Part shown: positions 24,123-35,841 of the stretch, in pieces
Layout of the letters: each line of letters opens with the position of its first letter
How positions within the stretch are numbered: position 1 is the first letter of the stretch
Origin: Emergomyces orientalis
Taxonomy: Eukaryota; Ascomycota; Eurotiomycetes; Onygenales; Ajellomycetaceae
Assembly: GCA_002110485.1 (NCBI GenBank)
Contig: MOWL01000093.1
Span: 62,001-126,000, forward strand
Direction: 5' to 3'
Length of the DNA stretch: 64,000 nucleotides
The notes under the pieces: model-generated
Databases searched by the model: none
What the model was told of the DNA's origin: nothing
The model's input: only the letters and a program-made list of their open reading frames with translations
Translations under genes and position numbers: made by a program

Positions 24123-25406
24123 TTAAAAAAAGAAAGCATTGCCTTTGTTATCCCTCCTGATACTGCCCATCTTTTCCTCAAACTCTTCTCCGGGCTCATA
24201 TTCTCGCCAGAGACTGGCGGGGAAGATATGCTTGTTTCTTTCAAACCATCTCCGGTCCACTACTTTAGTCAAGGCGGGGTCCATATCCGCACCTTCGAGC
24301 GGGGGCTGTGATTCTGGATCTTCGCTAGACTGCGGTGGCGCTGTATTTGTATAGTCAAATAGTAACCCTCCAGCCTGAGTGAAACTTGGGACTCTATTCG
24401 CAATAAAGTAATAAAACTCATAATGCTGTTAAAGATTGACTTAGCAAGGTAGTCAGAGCTTAAATTGAAAGAACTGAGCAAACTAACGGGGATTGTAGAC
24501 ATACATGTGGAATGATCACGTTCCCTCTAACGCACATCAAATCATCTACACCAACCCTAGCCCACTCTCTGCGATAGTCTCTACGACCTCTTCCAGCCCT
24601 CCCGCCCCCGCCAGCGCCTCCAATGCCCAACTCCGCGCCCACTTTCCGGCAACGCTCAAGGAAAACCCATATCGGATCGCCTTTCTTTATTTTTACAGTC
24701 CCAGCAGGAATATTTGTCCCATCGTAAAAGACAAACGGGATCAATATCTCAGTCGCTTTAACCTTCTCTTGGAGCGCCAAGAATTCCCGCCGGAGGGCGT
24801 CTCGTGTTTGTGCTTCGGCTTCCAAGGCAGATTTTGTGACAACTTTTGGAGGGGGGACGGACAGGTTGGGGTTCGGCGCGATGCGTCGTGCGGGAGGCTT
24901 TGGGCTTCCTTCTGCAGGTGTTTTCGATGGCGACTTCTGATCGCTGGCATCCGCAGACGTTGCGGCAGAAGCCTCTATCGCATCTTCCCCGTCATCGTCC
25001 CCAAATGATAACTTGCTTTTCGCAAGATTGCCTAGCTTCTTCTTCTTCTTTTTGGGGAGATGTTGCGCAGATTCATTTTGTGGCGTCAGGGCACTGTACT
25101 TTGTCCGTTAGCAATGGAGGATTGTAAATGGCGAGCCTCGTCGAAATGGATATAAGCCTACCCATCGGTTGTTTCTCCGCCGGAAGGGGTGGCGCTTCTG
25201 GAATTCCCTTGAGCAAATCTGCCAAGAGTCTTATCATGCGCTTCTCTTTCCTTTTGTTCGAGGACCTCAGCTCGTCTTTTCCGGAAGTCCGAGAGGTGAA
25301 CCAGGCCAACAGTTTGCGATTTCAGCAAGTCTTCAGCGGAGACGGCTTGATTCATAAACGAGCGGGGAGTTGACGTCCGGCTTTGAGGATCTGAATATGG
25401 AGTCAT
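24123..25406 (-). CDS. XAP5/FAM50 family protein
   Basis: Three exons leftwards: 25406-25162, 25093-24505, 24425-24123; 378 aa. The N-terminal helix-rich part (SDFRKRRAEVLEQKERE) is followed by a Lys-rich stretch (LPKKKKKKLGNLAKSK) and the acidic FGDDDGEDAIE. The diagnostic XAP5 domain runs from about 240 to the end: FVFYDGTNIPAGTVKIKKGD, WVFLERCRKVGAELG, RREWARVGVDDLMCVRGNVI, HYEFYYFIANRV, and KHIFPASLWREYEP with a terminal NKGNAFFF. XAP5/FAM50 proteins are nuclear and linked to splicing and chromatin (XCT in plants, FAM50A in humans). A 14-residue Gly/Arg insert (GGAGGGGRAGRGRR) interrupts the domain. It is divergent from FIP1, another RNA 3'-end/processing gene. Confidence 0.93.
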
Positions 25407-25835
25407 TCTGTATATGCAGCAGTAGCCAAATATATCGCCAATGTATAGGATTTTCGAACGTATTCAAGTACCAAGTTTGGTTGTTCCTTATAGGCCAAAT
25501 GCGGAGTGATTAATTAGTGAAAGGTGGATATATCACGTGACTGAGATCTTCTCGCCGCTGTTGCTTTCTGATGAAACATCGAAGGAGCTCTGCCAGCTTG
25601 ATCGACGCTCCACTTTACGCCAATTGTGATTTGATAAGTTTATATAACTTCATATTTCGGTTGCTTAAAGAATTCGGTGGGTAAATCCGCTCGTCTTTTC
25701 CCGTTTGCGACTTTATTAGCTTTTGTCTGATGTGAATTTCGCTACCGAAGTTATTTACAAACTCGAAGCTCGATATAACAACAGGTCGCATGAACTGTAC
25801 CAGCGGCACCGCTGAAGATTTTCGGTCTCCTGTCC
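25407..25835. promoter_or_regulatory. Divergent promoter, XAP5 / FIP1
   Basis: 429 bp between opposite start codons of two nuclear RNA-processing genes. It contains TATCACGTGAC (an E-box-like CACGTG at 25533-25538). Co-regulation is inference. Confidence 0.45.
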
Positions 25836-27118
25836 ATGGCGGCGATGATGGAGGAAGACGATGACGAACTCTACGATCCCACATATACTGCTCCCACCAC
25901 TGAGACATCAAAGGGGCCCGGCGTGCATTCTAGCGGAACAAATGTAGCGGAGACAGAGGCTGGGGGTCAAGAGGAAGAAGAGGAGGAAGAGGAAGAAGAG
26001 GAGGAAGAGGAGGAAGAAGAAGACGAGGTTAGTGTTAGGCAAACCGAAGTTTTCTTCGCTAGGAAACACTAACTGGTTTGTAGGATGACTTCAAAATCAT
26101 AACGGATGCCCCTCCAGAAGCTTCAACTGAGTCAGTGCTCATACACATACAAACGGGCTGCTTAATATGTTATGGCGTGCGCTGACAATACAAATACAGA
26201 CAACCTTCCCGACATTCTATCCTTCGAAATGAATCCCTACGACCTTCATCCGTGGAGGCAACAAGCGCACCTAAACCTTCTACTCCATCTATCGCCCCGA
26301 AAGCTGAAACACCCACTATTCTCCACGCCACAGCCGTAAAACCAGTAGCCCCTCAGAAACCGGGTTCAGCTTATCCTGCTCAACACACATCAACTATCGA
26401 TGTCAATGCAAACCCCGTCCATCCTACAACCAACAAACCTATCCTTTCTACAGATTTAGATGCCGATTTCCCCACAGAAAATGACAAGCCGTGGCGCAGG
26501 CCAGGGTCGGACATGACAGACTATTTCAACTATGGTTTTGACGAGTTTACCTGGGCAAGTTATTGCTTAAAACAACAGACATTACGAAAAGACGTTGTCG
26601 ACCAGAAAAAAGAAATGGACGAGATGCACGCGTTCTTAGGTGGCGGCTTGCCTGGGATGCCAGGTCCAAGTCCAGGTCCAGGTCCAGGTCCAGGGACGCC
26701 AACTATAGTGCCTGGTGGAGGAACTCCAGGTCCGGGTCCTGGCCCACCGCAAGCCACCGGCCCTCCCGCCAGTGCCATGCCAGGGATGGTATCTGGTATG
26801 CCGGACATGTCACAGGAGATGATGCAAGGGATGTTCACGAGCATGATGGCGCAGGGATTGGATCCTGCGTCAATGGATCCGATGACTTTCATGCAGCATG
26901 CACAAGCAATGATGGGAGGAGGTCAGCCTGGGCCCGGCCCGGGTCCGGGTCCTGGTCCTGGCCCTGGAGGCCCACCAGGTGGGCAGCCAGGCTTCGGTGG
27001 ACAACCTCCTGGACAACCGTTCAGTGTACCAGGTGGAGGCCAGCCGCAGATGGGATACGGCGGATACGAACAACGAGGTGGTGGGTTTGTTAGAGGAAAA
27101 GGCGGACGAAGGTGGTGA
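25836..27118 (+). CDS. FIP1: Pre-mRNA polyadenylation factor Fip1
   Basis: Three exons: 25836-26027, 26084-26130, 26200-27118; 385 aa. Residues 1-64 are acidic, ending in a long Glu tract. The conserved Fip1 motif at about 185-215 (DFPTENDKPWRRPGSDMTDY, FNYGFDEFTWASYCLKQ) is the defining region that tethers poly(A) polymerase to the CPF/CPSF cleavage complex. The C-terminal half is Gly/Pro/Met-rich with two blocks of Pro-Gly repeats (26661-26745 and 26929-26970) and an RG-rich end (RGGGFVRGKGGRRW). The repeats produce long antisense Pro/Gly frames that are shadows. The 47-nt middle exon (DDFKIITDAPPE) carries the acidic/hydrophobic motif typical of Fip1 N-termini. Confidence 0.94.
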
Positions 27119-27391
27119 CGTGAGTCCAACAAGAGTTAAAGAGGCATGATGAGTTTTAATTGCGAACTGATATTTCCTGGGTTGGTATGGAATTTTTCTT
27201 GCTTTATATACGTTTTTTTCTGTTTGATTTGGGCTATACTAGGCGTTGTTTTGCTACCGAATGTGCCATACAATGAAATATAAGTGAAATTTCCTTGTGG
27301 ACATGAACTCCAGGCATTCGATGTCCTATAATCCGGGGAAGTTTGCGTTGTTTGCATAGTCTCACGCTATACTTAATTTGGCCTTTAGATA

Positions 27392-27426
27392 TTCCTGAAA
27401 GTCTTGGCGCTACTTCTGGAAATTTC
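27392..27426 (+). promoter_or_regulatory. Heat shock element upstream of HSP10
   Basis: Positions 27414-27426 fit the heat shock factor consensus as TTC-n2-GAA-n2-TTC with no mismatch. A second partial array, TTC-n2-GAA, lies at 27392-27399. Both are 180-215 bp before the HSP10 ATG, the expected place for Hsf1 control of a mitochondrial chaperonin gene. Confidence 0.75.
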
Positions 27427-27604
27427 TCAGCAGAAAAAAAAAGTTGAACTGCGTGTCTCAAGTTCTCTTCTCCATCTTCCACCAGCATAGCATTGTACAC
27501 TTTCCAACATTCCCATTCCAATTAATCTTATTTCATTCTATACATCTCTTTAACTGCGCTTTTAATTCACCTTTCTTTCCTCGTACTATACTTCAACCCT
27601 CGAA

Positions 27605-28270
27605 ATGGTAAGTTGTCTTTCCCCGGAATGGAACCATTCAACCCTCTGCCCACTGTTCCCTGCTCCCCAAACTACCTCAGTGTTCGCATTTCCATTCGTC
27701 GTTGGAACCGTTTTTTACTAATGGAATTAAAATGGCAAGCAGGCTCTCCGCAGCGTTAAGAACCTCGTTCCCCTCTTGGACCGCGTCCTCGTCCAAAGAA
27801 TAAAGGCCGAGGCGAAGACAGCATCCGGCATCTTCCTCCCCGAGAGCTCCGTCAAAGAACTCAATGAGGCCAAGGTTTTGGCTGTGGGACCTGGTGCTCT
27901 CGATAAGAAGGGTAACAGAATCTCAATGGGTGTAACTGTTGGCGACAAGGTTCTCATTCCTCAGGTATGTTCGAACTTTTTCGCAACTCTTTACATCTGG
28001 GGATAATGGAAACAGATAATTGGGCGATCTGGCCTTGCGTGGATTGACGCATAGAACAGAAATATAAAGGAATTGCAAATTAGTGGGTGCACAAATGCTA
28101 ATGGATCCTTTCTCTTAATAGTACGGAGGCAGCCCCGTTAAGATCGGTGAAGAAGAGTATTCCCTCTTCAGAGATTCTGAGTACGTTACACTGCAACCTA
28201 CCTGCCCACTAAAATACCCTCTAATATTGGACACACCTGCAGGATTCTCGCAAAAATCAGCGAGTCATAA
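27605..28270 (+). CDS. HSP10: Mitochondrial co-chaperonin Hsp10 (GroES family)
   Basis: Four exons: 27605-27607 (the ATG alone), 27743-27964, 28122-28180, 28243-28270; 103 aa, the normal length for Hsp10. The protein reads ALRSVKNLVPLLDRVLVQRI, then the mobile-loop region KTASGIFLPESSVKELNEA, AVGPGALDKKGN, and DKVLIPQYGGSPVKIGEEEY, ending in RDSEILAKIS. It caps Hsp60 in the mitochondrial matrix during folding; as in other Hsp10s the import signal is within the N-terminus and is not cleaved. An in-frame-looking ATG at 27732 is in the wrong frame, so the start must be spliced from 27605. The donor is GTAAGT and the acceptor GCAG. Confidence 0.95.
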
Positions 28271-30153
28271 TACAATCGTTGAATGATACGCGTCATCTCG
28301 AGATTGAAACTGTACATTATGTAATATCATGAATTCGGACTGCTGCCTATCGAGCACACAATGGAGACAAATAAAAAAAGGAGATTAAGAAAAAGAAACG
28401 CGTTATGTGACAAAAGGCCGGATATCATTGCAGCGCCCTTGCAGACGACATGAATGTTGGTTGTTAATATGCTGTCGTCATGAACTGCACATGGCCCCTT
28501 CCTGGCATTTTTTTGAATTGTACCGAACCGACGCTCCCCTTGTCCATTTGTGAATTGTCTATTTTGAATACGTTCTAGCCCATCGTATTAGTATTGTTTT
28601 TATATGTTTTTATATTTCCCTATATTTGTTCACCCAAAGCATAATATCACATTACGATCTCCTCTCAGCTCCTGCTTTTGCAACCTACACCCTCCGATAA
28701 TTTTTGGAAATTGGAAAAAATATACGGAAATCCAGCCATTACCGAGGCAAATTAAATAAAATCGGCGTTCTGTTCCCTGGTACTACCTGCTTCCCACGAC
28801 GGGGAATCAACACCATCCGTTGCATTGACTGATTTACAAACGTATTCAGCTTCTCCGATTCTCACTGCCTTTGTCAAACTACTATTCAAAACACATCCAT
28901 CCATACGACACACGCACAGTTATTACCCTGATACTCACACAATGTCAGACAAAAGGAAGAATTTAGGCTGCAGCTATCACTTCATATGCCCTGGGCATAA
29001 ATAAATGGATGTCCATATTTTTGACAGAAGTTTTCTCAATTCAACCACATGACATACGGTGCGCGCGGCATATAAAGATGGTTCTAGTAAATATTTAACT
29101 AGTGTGAGCCATGTTCTGTGGATTTTGGCAGTTTCTCTACACTCATACATGTACCTTGCATATAAATATATGCTGAGTATAACAACAATACCCAGGATAA
29201 ATGATATGGGATGATATTGTTCTTTATTGTTCCACGCAAGGGAATGTGGAGACCAATCAAATTCCCATGCTCTCTGCTGGCGTTCTTGGGTACCTGATTT
29301 TTTTCTATCCCAAGCGGAATATAATGAATGGTTGACTAGCAAATGAGGTACGTATCAAAGAATGTAATTCAGCTCATTCCACAACGAAGGGTTCTAAGAG
29401 CATTGCTGAGATTTGGATGCCAGCTTTGCCTGACGCCTCTCAAGCGGCGCTAAGGCGACCTCGCGGTTTAATTTAGGTTTCTTGGCCCTAGCTCCCTTTG
29501 GGCATGATCTGCTAACTAAACAAACAAACTTTTAAAGCCTCCTGGGAGAAATTAACATCCGGATTTCGGATTTCGTGTGTCAACTGAAATTAGCAGCAAC
29601 ATTTAGAATGCAGCATAATACCGAACTACAAAATAGGTGTCTAAATAAGCTTCGGGATGGCGGGCAGAGGCCCTACAAACCCAATTGCCCAACTCACCTC
29701 AATGATTGTACGCCGATCATGCTGATGGCAGCCCACCAAGGGTACTCTACCTTCATATTGTCATTGCTAACCACCAGCTTACCGTGCCACGCTCGGAGAG
29801 CTTTGTTTGTTTGGGTGATATACCCTAATAATTAATTACAACCGATCTGGTATCTATTTGTTTTATTCTCATATACGACATTTTAGATTAACCATGTCGA
29901 AATACCCCCTTTTCATACCTTCTTTGTTTCTGCCAATTCTGTTGTTTCTCTGTATACGTACATATATTCTATATATGTATGCTCACCTCCCCATGAATGA
30001 AATTTTTTTATTGAAGTAATCTTTCTTCACTGCACATAAAATAAAATAAAAGGTCCGATGTGGGCTGATTCCAGTTTGTTTGTGGTCAATTCGTTTTCAA
30101 TCGGTCAGTGAGCAACGAATCCATTTTCTGAGGCGTTATATTGACCTTGGAAA
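28271..30153. other. Intergenic, 1.9 kb
   Basis: AT-rich sequence after HSP10. Frames of 86-121 codons (28977-29342 minus, 29575-29835 plus) show no family features or splice logic. Pyrimidine-rich stretches near 29920-30010 may belong to the promoter of the next gene. No RNA gene recognised. Confidence 0.5.
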
Positions 30154-31230
30154 ATGATTCCACACCCGGAAATGCTGGTTATTTTTACCTTAACAATTTT
30201 GGGGACCGTTCAAGCTATGCATGCCCCTCCGTGTTTGGTCGATAATGGGGCAAATCAAGGGGATGGCCCAGCGGCCAAGACTCTTCGCTTCCGTCGACGT
30301 ATCCAAAGTACCACCGCTCGCACCATCGCTGTCGCATCTAATATCGTAGTTAATGCTGCGAACGCAAAAGTTCCGGGCGTTGTTCCAGACATTATTATGC
30401 CTAGCATGAGTCCACGTCAAGAACCTTACAATATGAAAGGTCAACAAAATGGGAGGGACATTGAGGACGAGGAGGTTAAAGAAGGCGCAAGAAAAGGCAC
30501 TCAGATGCAATGGGAAGATGAAGAAAGAAAGGATTATGAATATCTACTGGGACAATACCCTTCAGTCATTCATCGCGATCCACAGCTAACACCGAAGGAG
30601 CCTCCAGCTGACCAACGTGGGGTGGCAGAATCATGCCACTCCGAAAAGCTGAACAAGCTTCCACCCAAAGCTACAGTTCCTTGGTGTCCGCCGGGAAAGT
30701 TTCGAATGAGAGCTCGTGATATCGTTTCCAAAGAGGAGGTAAAGACCCGTCGAGAGGCGGCGAAGGAAGGGTCAACAGAGCGAGTTCTGCTTGCCGCCAC
30801 TGTTCCCGCTCCGCCAGATACGCCAGCATTTCCAAAAAATAATCATCCAGGAGGAACAGAAGACGGTTACGAACTAAAAAGAGCACCCTCTCGTCGCCAA
30901 CCTGGTGCAAAGGACCGGTATCCGAACCCGGATTGGTTTCCACTAAAGCCAGATGGATTGGGGCGTCCACAGCTCCCCCGCCGCGGACCTATTGAAGCTC
31001 CTGCCGATACCCAAAACGTAGAAAAGCCGTCACCAAATCGCAGGCAGGCTCCGTGGTTGTTTGGTTTGGGTTCTGCAGTTAGCGTTCCTCCGCCGCGAGC
31101 CTCACCGAAAAAGGAGGCGGTGAATAATAACTTCCAACGAAGTGCAACTCTGTCCAGGATTACGATGCCCCAATATCAAGATATCTCAGTTAATGGGCGT
31201 AACACTGAAGCGTCACGGAGCCTGGACTAG
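30154..31230 (+). CDS. Secreted low-complexity protein, unknown function, with in-frame TAG
   Basis: A 358-aa open frame. Residues ~7-21 (MLVIFTLTILGTVQA) form a plausible signal peptide with cleavage after VQA. The rest is Pro/Arg/Lys/Glu-rich and disordered-looking, with no domain I know. The frame stops at TAG 31228-31230 but stays open for 51 further codons of similar composition (to 31386). A GTAAAA donor at 31383 and a CATAG acceptor at 31457 would continue it to TGA 31566. The gene may therefore be longer and carry a recent nonsense mutation, be read through, or simply end at the TAG. Likely lineage-restricted. Confidence 0.55.
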   Translation: MIPHPEMLVIFTLTILGTVQAMHAPPCLVDNGANQGDGPAAKTLRFRRRIQSTTARTIAVASNIVVNAANAKVPGVVPDIIMPSMSPRQEPYNMKGQQNGRDIEDEEVKEGARKGTQMQWEDEERKDYEYLLGQYPSVIHRDPQLTPKEPPADQRGVAESCHSEKLNKLPPKATVPWCPPGKFRMRARDIVSKEEVKTRREAAKEGSTERVLLAATVPAPPDTPAFPKNNHPGGTEDGYELKRAPSRRQPGAKDRYPNPDWFPLKPDGLGRPQLPRRGPIEAPADTQNVEKPSPNRRQAPWLFGLGSAVSVPPPRASPKKEAVNNNFQRSATLSRITMPQYQDISVNGRNTEASRSLD

Positions 31231-32311
31231 AAGACTACCGCATCTTCAGATTCTCTATCGGGACAACTGCGGGATATGGAACAGGAAAAGGAGGGCGTTA
31301 TTTCCGCAGCTGGGCTTCCACGTCGTGAACTCCCTACGCATCGAGAACCGACCAAATATCAAAAGCGGATGCCAGTCAGTTGGTAAAACGGGGCACTGTG
31401 ATGTACATGGGACCATATCGGACGAAGACCCCGAACCAGGGAAACTCTGCTTCATAGGGCACTTGAAGTATGCAAAAGGAAACTCGTAAATTTGGACGGA
31501 GCGAAGAGTCACTCCCCACATCAGAGGAATGCAGTTACCAGGTGGAAAATGAACCCCCAACAGTGAAGCAGACACTAAAGGGGAATGCAATCATCACCCC
31601 GGATACAAAGGCGGGCGCTGACGGGGTAGATAATGAATTGAATATTTTGTTCACTTAGTACATGCCTATTGCCCATTCCAAATTTCATTTTACATTATTC
31701 CCATTTAGATGCATTCCGTGGCGGGTGGACGTGGGTAATGGGAGAAGCCTTATGCAATTTCCTTCAATTTTTGTTATTACTATTTATTTCTCGTTCGTTT
31801 CAGTATTTGTTTCTTGCATGCCTATATCCATAGTTCTCTTTGTCGGCTTGCGTTTGGGCTGTATTTTAGATTCGAAATCATGAAACGCCCGGGAAACTTC
31901 ATTGTTTGCCTAGGAAGTGAAATTACCTTCGTACCAGGAATTCTTTGCCCCTATTTCCTTGGTCTTCCCACTATGAGCACTTAATTGCCTAGGCCTGAAC
32001 AGTTTATGAAAAAAAATCATAGAATTATAATAATTAATTATGCATACAATAAACGCATTCGTCACCATCGTCATTGCAATAATATCTCGGCTGCTAAAAT
32101 GCTGGGCAAAAATCATTTGTGGTCGTTCCACCTCGAAAAAATGCCTGACTCCTAACCATGACTTAAAGCCTGCCTTATGAATAGTGAGGATAAAGAACAT
32201 ATGTCGAAAATAACATGGCATTACATTAGGGAAGTGCAATGAATTTTGGGACCATGCGTCCTTAATATATATTTGGGCTACTTCACGTTCCTCAGGGCAT
32301 ATTGCCCTAAT
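31231..32311. other. Intergenic with possible 3' continuation of the secreted-protein gene
   Basis: 31231-31386 stays open in the upstream frame, and 31458-31566 could be a terminal exon (with LEVCKRKLVNLDG). Beyond about 31570 I see only AT-rich flank shared with the 3' end of the minus-strand gene at 32312. Confidence 0.4.
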
Positions 32312-35300
32312 TCATAGCTGTTCAACAGCCAGTTTTCGGCCCACACGTTCTAGCACACTTTGCCCGAGAATGGGTGCAAAGATTCGCCGGCGTTCGATAG
32401 AGGTCATATTGATGAAGAGGGAAAGCGCAAATTGCGGATTTTGGGATCCTTGGGTTAAATAGTTGCCAGAATACCACAATCCATCGCCCTCATCGCTATC
32501 ATCATAATTATGTAACAGAACCATCTGTGCTGCAAAGCTATTTAACCCCGCCCGTCGGAGGAAAAGCTCGCTTGGTGAGGGATCTTCTGGAAAAAGAATA
32601 GGGTCGGGCCCACCAAGCTCATGGGCGGGATCTGAAGTGGACCATGGAGTCGCAGTGTAATATTTATCTGCAAGGCTGAGAAGCCATTCTGTTATGTTGC
32701 TAGCGTCATTCACGACAAGAAAGATGTTTATTGCTGAAAAGTGGCTGAGCGATTCGCAAAATGTCCTGAGTGAGTCAACAGCTTTCACTGTTCTATCGCC
32801 TATATCCGCATGTGGGAATGTTAAGCTGCGCTCATTTGGGGTAACCATGGGGTTGCAAATGAACACATATAATTCCTCATATAGAAGACAAACATTTGAA
32901 ATGCGCCGGCGAACTGGAGAATTCAGTTCCTGGGCGATGCCCTGCCCAATTGGCTGGTGGCCTGGCAGGTATTTCTGAGTTATTTCTTGAGTTGTGGTTA
33001 AGAGAACACCCACAGTGGGAGAGAGTGATATATCTGCTTCCTGTCCTTCGTTGCTCTGTGGGTTATCGAGATAATGTTGAGTTCGTGGAATCAATTGCCG
33101 CTGGAGGGAACTCCCCATCCCAGCCCATGTGCCAGTCGCATATGGATTTGGCGGGGTGCTGTGATCCCGGAAAACCAGATTACATGCCGGGGATAGAAAT
33201 TCAAGATTGTGAATTATGGCACGATGTGTCCGCAGAAGGGATGTGGATAGAACAAATGTCAGGACACTTTGGAGCCGAGCGGTCCTGGGGGCGACGAACA
33301 GGGGCACTGATGTAGTTTTAGCATCTGGTTGGGTTATCGTCTCCAGAGTCTGGGAACTAATTTTCGGATGCCGGTGATCCTGTGCCAAAACCAGAGGATC
33401 AGGATGGGGAAAAGATGGGCATTTATCCGGGCTCGAACTTGTAGGCTTTCGACCACGAACCTCCATAAAATTTGATAGTAAATCTAAGGGTGAAAACGTG
33501 GACGAGAAAGTTGAACCGACACCTGTGGTCCTCGCAGATTTGGGGTTCATTTCAATATTCACAGCCTTTAAGCTTGCTATATTGTCATTAGCGATGTGTT
33601 GCTTGTCTATATGGGAATACCCCGGGCCACCCCCGTTCGTGTCATTCGTCGGAAAACAATTCCCAGAACCCTTCCCTCGAAGTGATAAAGCCGGTCGTAC
33701 CTCCTCGTAAACTATTCCTGGCATAAGTTCCTGATCGTCGTCAAGACTTGAAATACGGAACTCATAATGATAAACCGGCGTAAAGAATTCAGCTTCATTT
33801 TCGGAGCGGCCTAAATGACCACCAATCTCAATGGGAAACCTGTCCAAGGCAACCTCAGAATTAATGGTTTCCTTAACCTCCAGCCTCGGTAACTCCATCG
33901 CAAACGGTTGCCATTTGAGATCCTTTTTACTATTCCCACTACCAGCATCTCGCAGACCAGCCAAATGCTCCTGTTTAACGGCAGAAATAAAAGACCGATA
34001 CAGCCGTCGCAGTTCAGAGTCCGATAAACCGACCACTGCCGGCCACAGTGGGGCCATGATCGGGGTTTTAAGGACAGGCGCCTTGCATCGAGTCATGGTG
34101 TTAATACCTCTGATGCGTTCTCCATTCAGTTTGTTGTCGGCCTCTTTCTTAGCTGCGCTAATGGCTTTCGATAGGTCCTCTTCGATGAGGTGATTTTGTC
34201 CAATTTCCATTGAATCATGTAAAAGAATTTCCGGGGCAACACCTGTACGCACCATGGCTTTTAGGATATCTTCATCATTTTCAGCTGGCCTTTTTTTAGT
34301 TGATACTGGCGGGGTGATAGGGGTTTCAACTTTCAAATCTTCTATTCTATTCTTGACAACGCGTGATAAGCTCAAGTCTGAAGAACTATGTAGTACTTCA
34401 TTCGACTCATCTTCTCGTATTGGGTTTCCAGCTTCAGTGGTAAACGTAAGAAAATCAGCAACGATTTGATCGCAGTTTGGCATAAGAGTGTCTTCAAGTT
34501 GCCTTCTCTCAATGTCTTGGTATTCAGCCATCGGAGGTGTCTCAGGATCTGGTAGTATATCCATTTCCAAACAGGGAGAGGATGGGATAAATGGAACGGG
34601 AGTTGGATCCCTAGACAACAAGATTGGTGTCTGGGGCTCTATGTCTTTACTCTAATCACCAGTTAGATGTTTATGTTTTTCGAAGTTATGAAATTTACCA
34701 CTGACCTTGCCACAAAAGATAATTCTTTCATCTAACCAGCCGTCCATTTCTAGATTTCCAGCTTCCACAATCTGGCTCTTGATCCCTTGCATAAACATTA
34801 AGCCCTCCTTCATACAGTTCAACCTCTCCCCCTGAGCCATGTCCCATACCCGCTTTGACTGGCTCCAGAAACTACTCGGGAGCCTCAAACTTTCATCTTT
34901 CTCATCATCAAGCTGTTCTAGGGGCACATCCATCTCCATACAATCAAGTGAGATTCTCCGTCGAAAGAATTGCATGTCCATCTCGTGGTCGGTTCCCAGG
35001 ACAGGGGTCTCTAATTTCAAATCTCGAATTTGGTCCGATGCTGGAGGATATTCGCCTTTCACATAATAGTTGCCCGTTGATCTTTCACCGATGGAGGATT
35101 TAAGAATGGAAGATAACAGAGGTGCGCTGGCCCAGCTCACTTCAAGCTTTTCTTTTGTTCTAGACTCTATCTCACGATGTATATTTTCTATGTCAACAGA
35201 AGGGCGGTTTGGTTTGTCACAAAGAGATACGGCTATATCTTCAAACGCTGGTGGGATCAAGAGGAATGGGTCTGGTACGCTGTTCTTAGAGATATCGTGG

Positions 35301-35344
35301 AAACGTGCATATTCGAGGATAGATGGTGCTGATGGCGAAGACAT
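32312..35344 (-). CDS. Large hypothetical protein, possible Zip2/SHOC1-type meiotic factor
   Basis: Two exons leftwards: 35344-34706 and 34651-32312 (donor GTCAGT, acceptor TTAG); 992 aa. The N-terminal ~600 residues are acidic, with repeated short motifs of the type LKLETP / LKVETPITPP. The C-terminal third is more ordered: LLYEELYVFICNPM, SLRTFCESLSHFSAINIFLV, PSELFLRRAGLNSFAAQMVL, MTSIERRRIFAPILGQSVLE. The last pieces resemble an XPF-like core followed by a helix-hairpin-helix, as in fungal Zip2/SHOC1 (a ZMM crossover protein). This is a weak recollection, not a domain match. The ATG at 35344 is the first in frame; upstream codons stay open to a GTG at 35458. The gene is certain, its function is not. 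Confidence 0.7.
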
Positions 35345-35841
35345 TGCTGAACGTGGATAACCCGAACTGTAAAAAACATCCTCCCCCCCCTGATTAATAA
35401 AAGACCAGCAGGTCAGTCTATACTCTTTTCTCCACTGGCTCCATGGTTCAGACCACACCGCTGTTATCGTTGTATGATCTCAGAGAAACAGAGAGAGAGA
35501 AACAGCGTCAAGATAGGGGTCGCACGTGATTGCAAAATATACGACCCTTTATTCCTAGCGACAATGCCATAGAGCGAATCTTCTTACTCTACTTCTATAC
35601 TGGTCACAATAGGTGCGAGTATTAAAAGCATCGTCCAGGAGGGAATAAATTACTAAATATTGTAAACACAACATAGTAGTAGCATGTAATTTCGAGGATG
35701 ATTGGTCCAGAAATAAATCGCCTGCGACGAAGACTGGGTGCAGTCCACTGAAATTACACGTCATGAAGCATAAGAATACATAAATGGCGTAGGAAAAAAT
35801 AAAGGTATAGAAAACTGGTCCAACCGGTTCAACTGAATAGC
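35345..35841. other. Intergenic between tandem minus-strand genes
   Basis: Promoter of the 992-aa gene and 3' flank of the dioxygenase gene. It includes a C-run at 35386-35393 and GA-rich repeats near 35487-35502. No gene seen. Confidence 0.5.

Noticed and set aside
26560..27132. Pro/Gly- and Arg/Ser-rich frames opposite or overlapping FIP1
   Set aside because: Shadows of the Pro-Gly repeats in the real frame.
27732..27742. ATG just before HSP10 exon 2 as start codon
   Set aside because: It is out of frame with the Hsp10 protein; the ATG at 27605 spliced to 27743 restores the full N-terminus.
29575..29835. 86-codon plus-strand frame
   Set aside because: No family features, and it sits in AT-rich intergenic DNA.
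35345..35458. N-terminal extension of the 992-aa protein
   Set aside because: Open but begins at GTG, with no upstream in-frame ATG; the ATG at 35344 is preferred.
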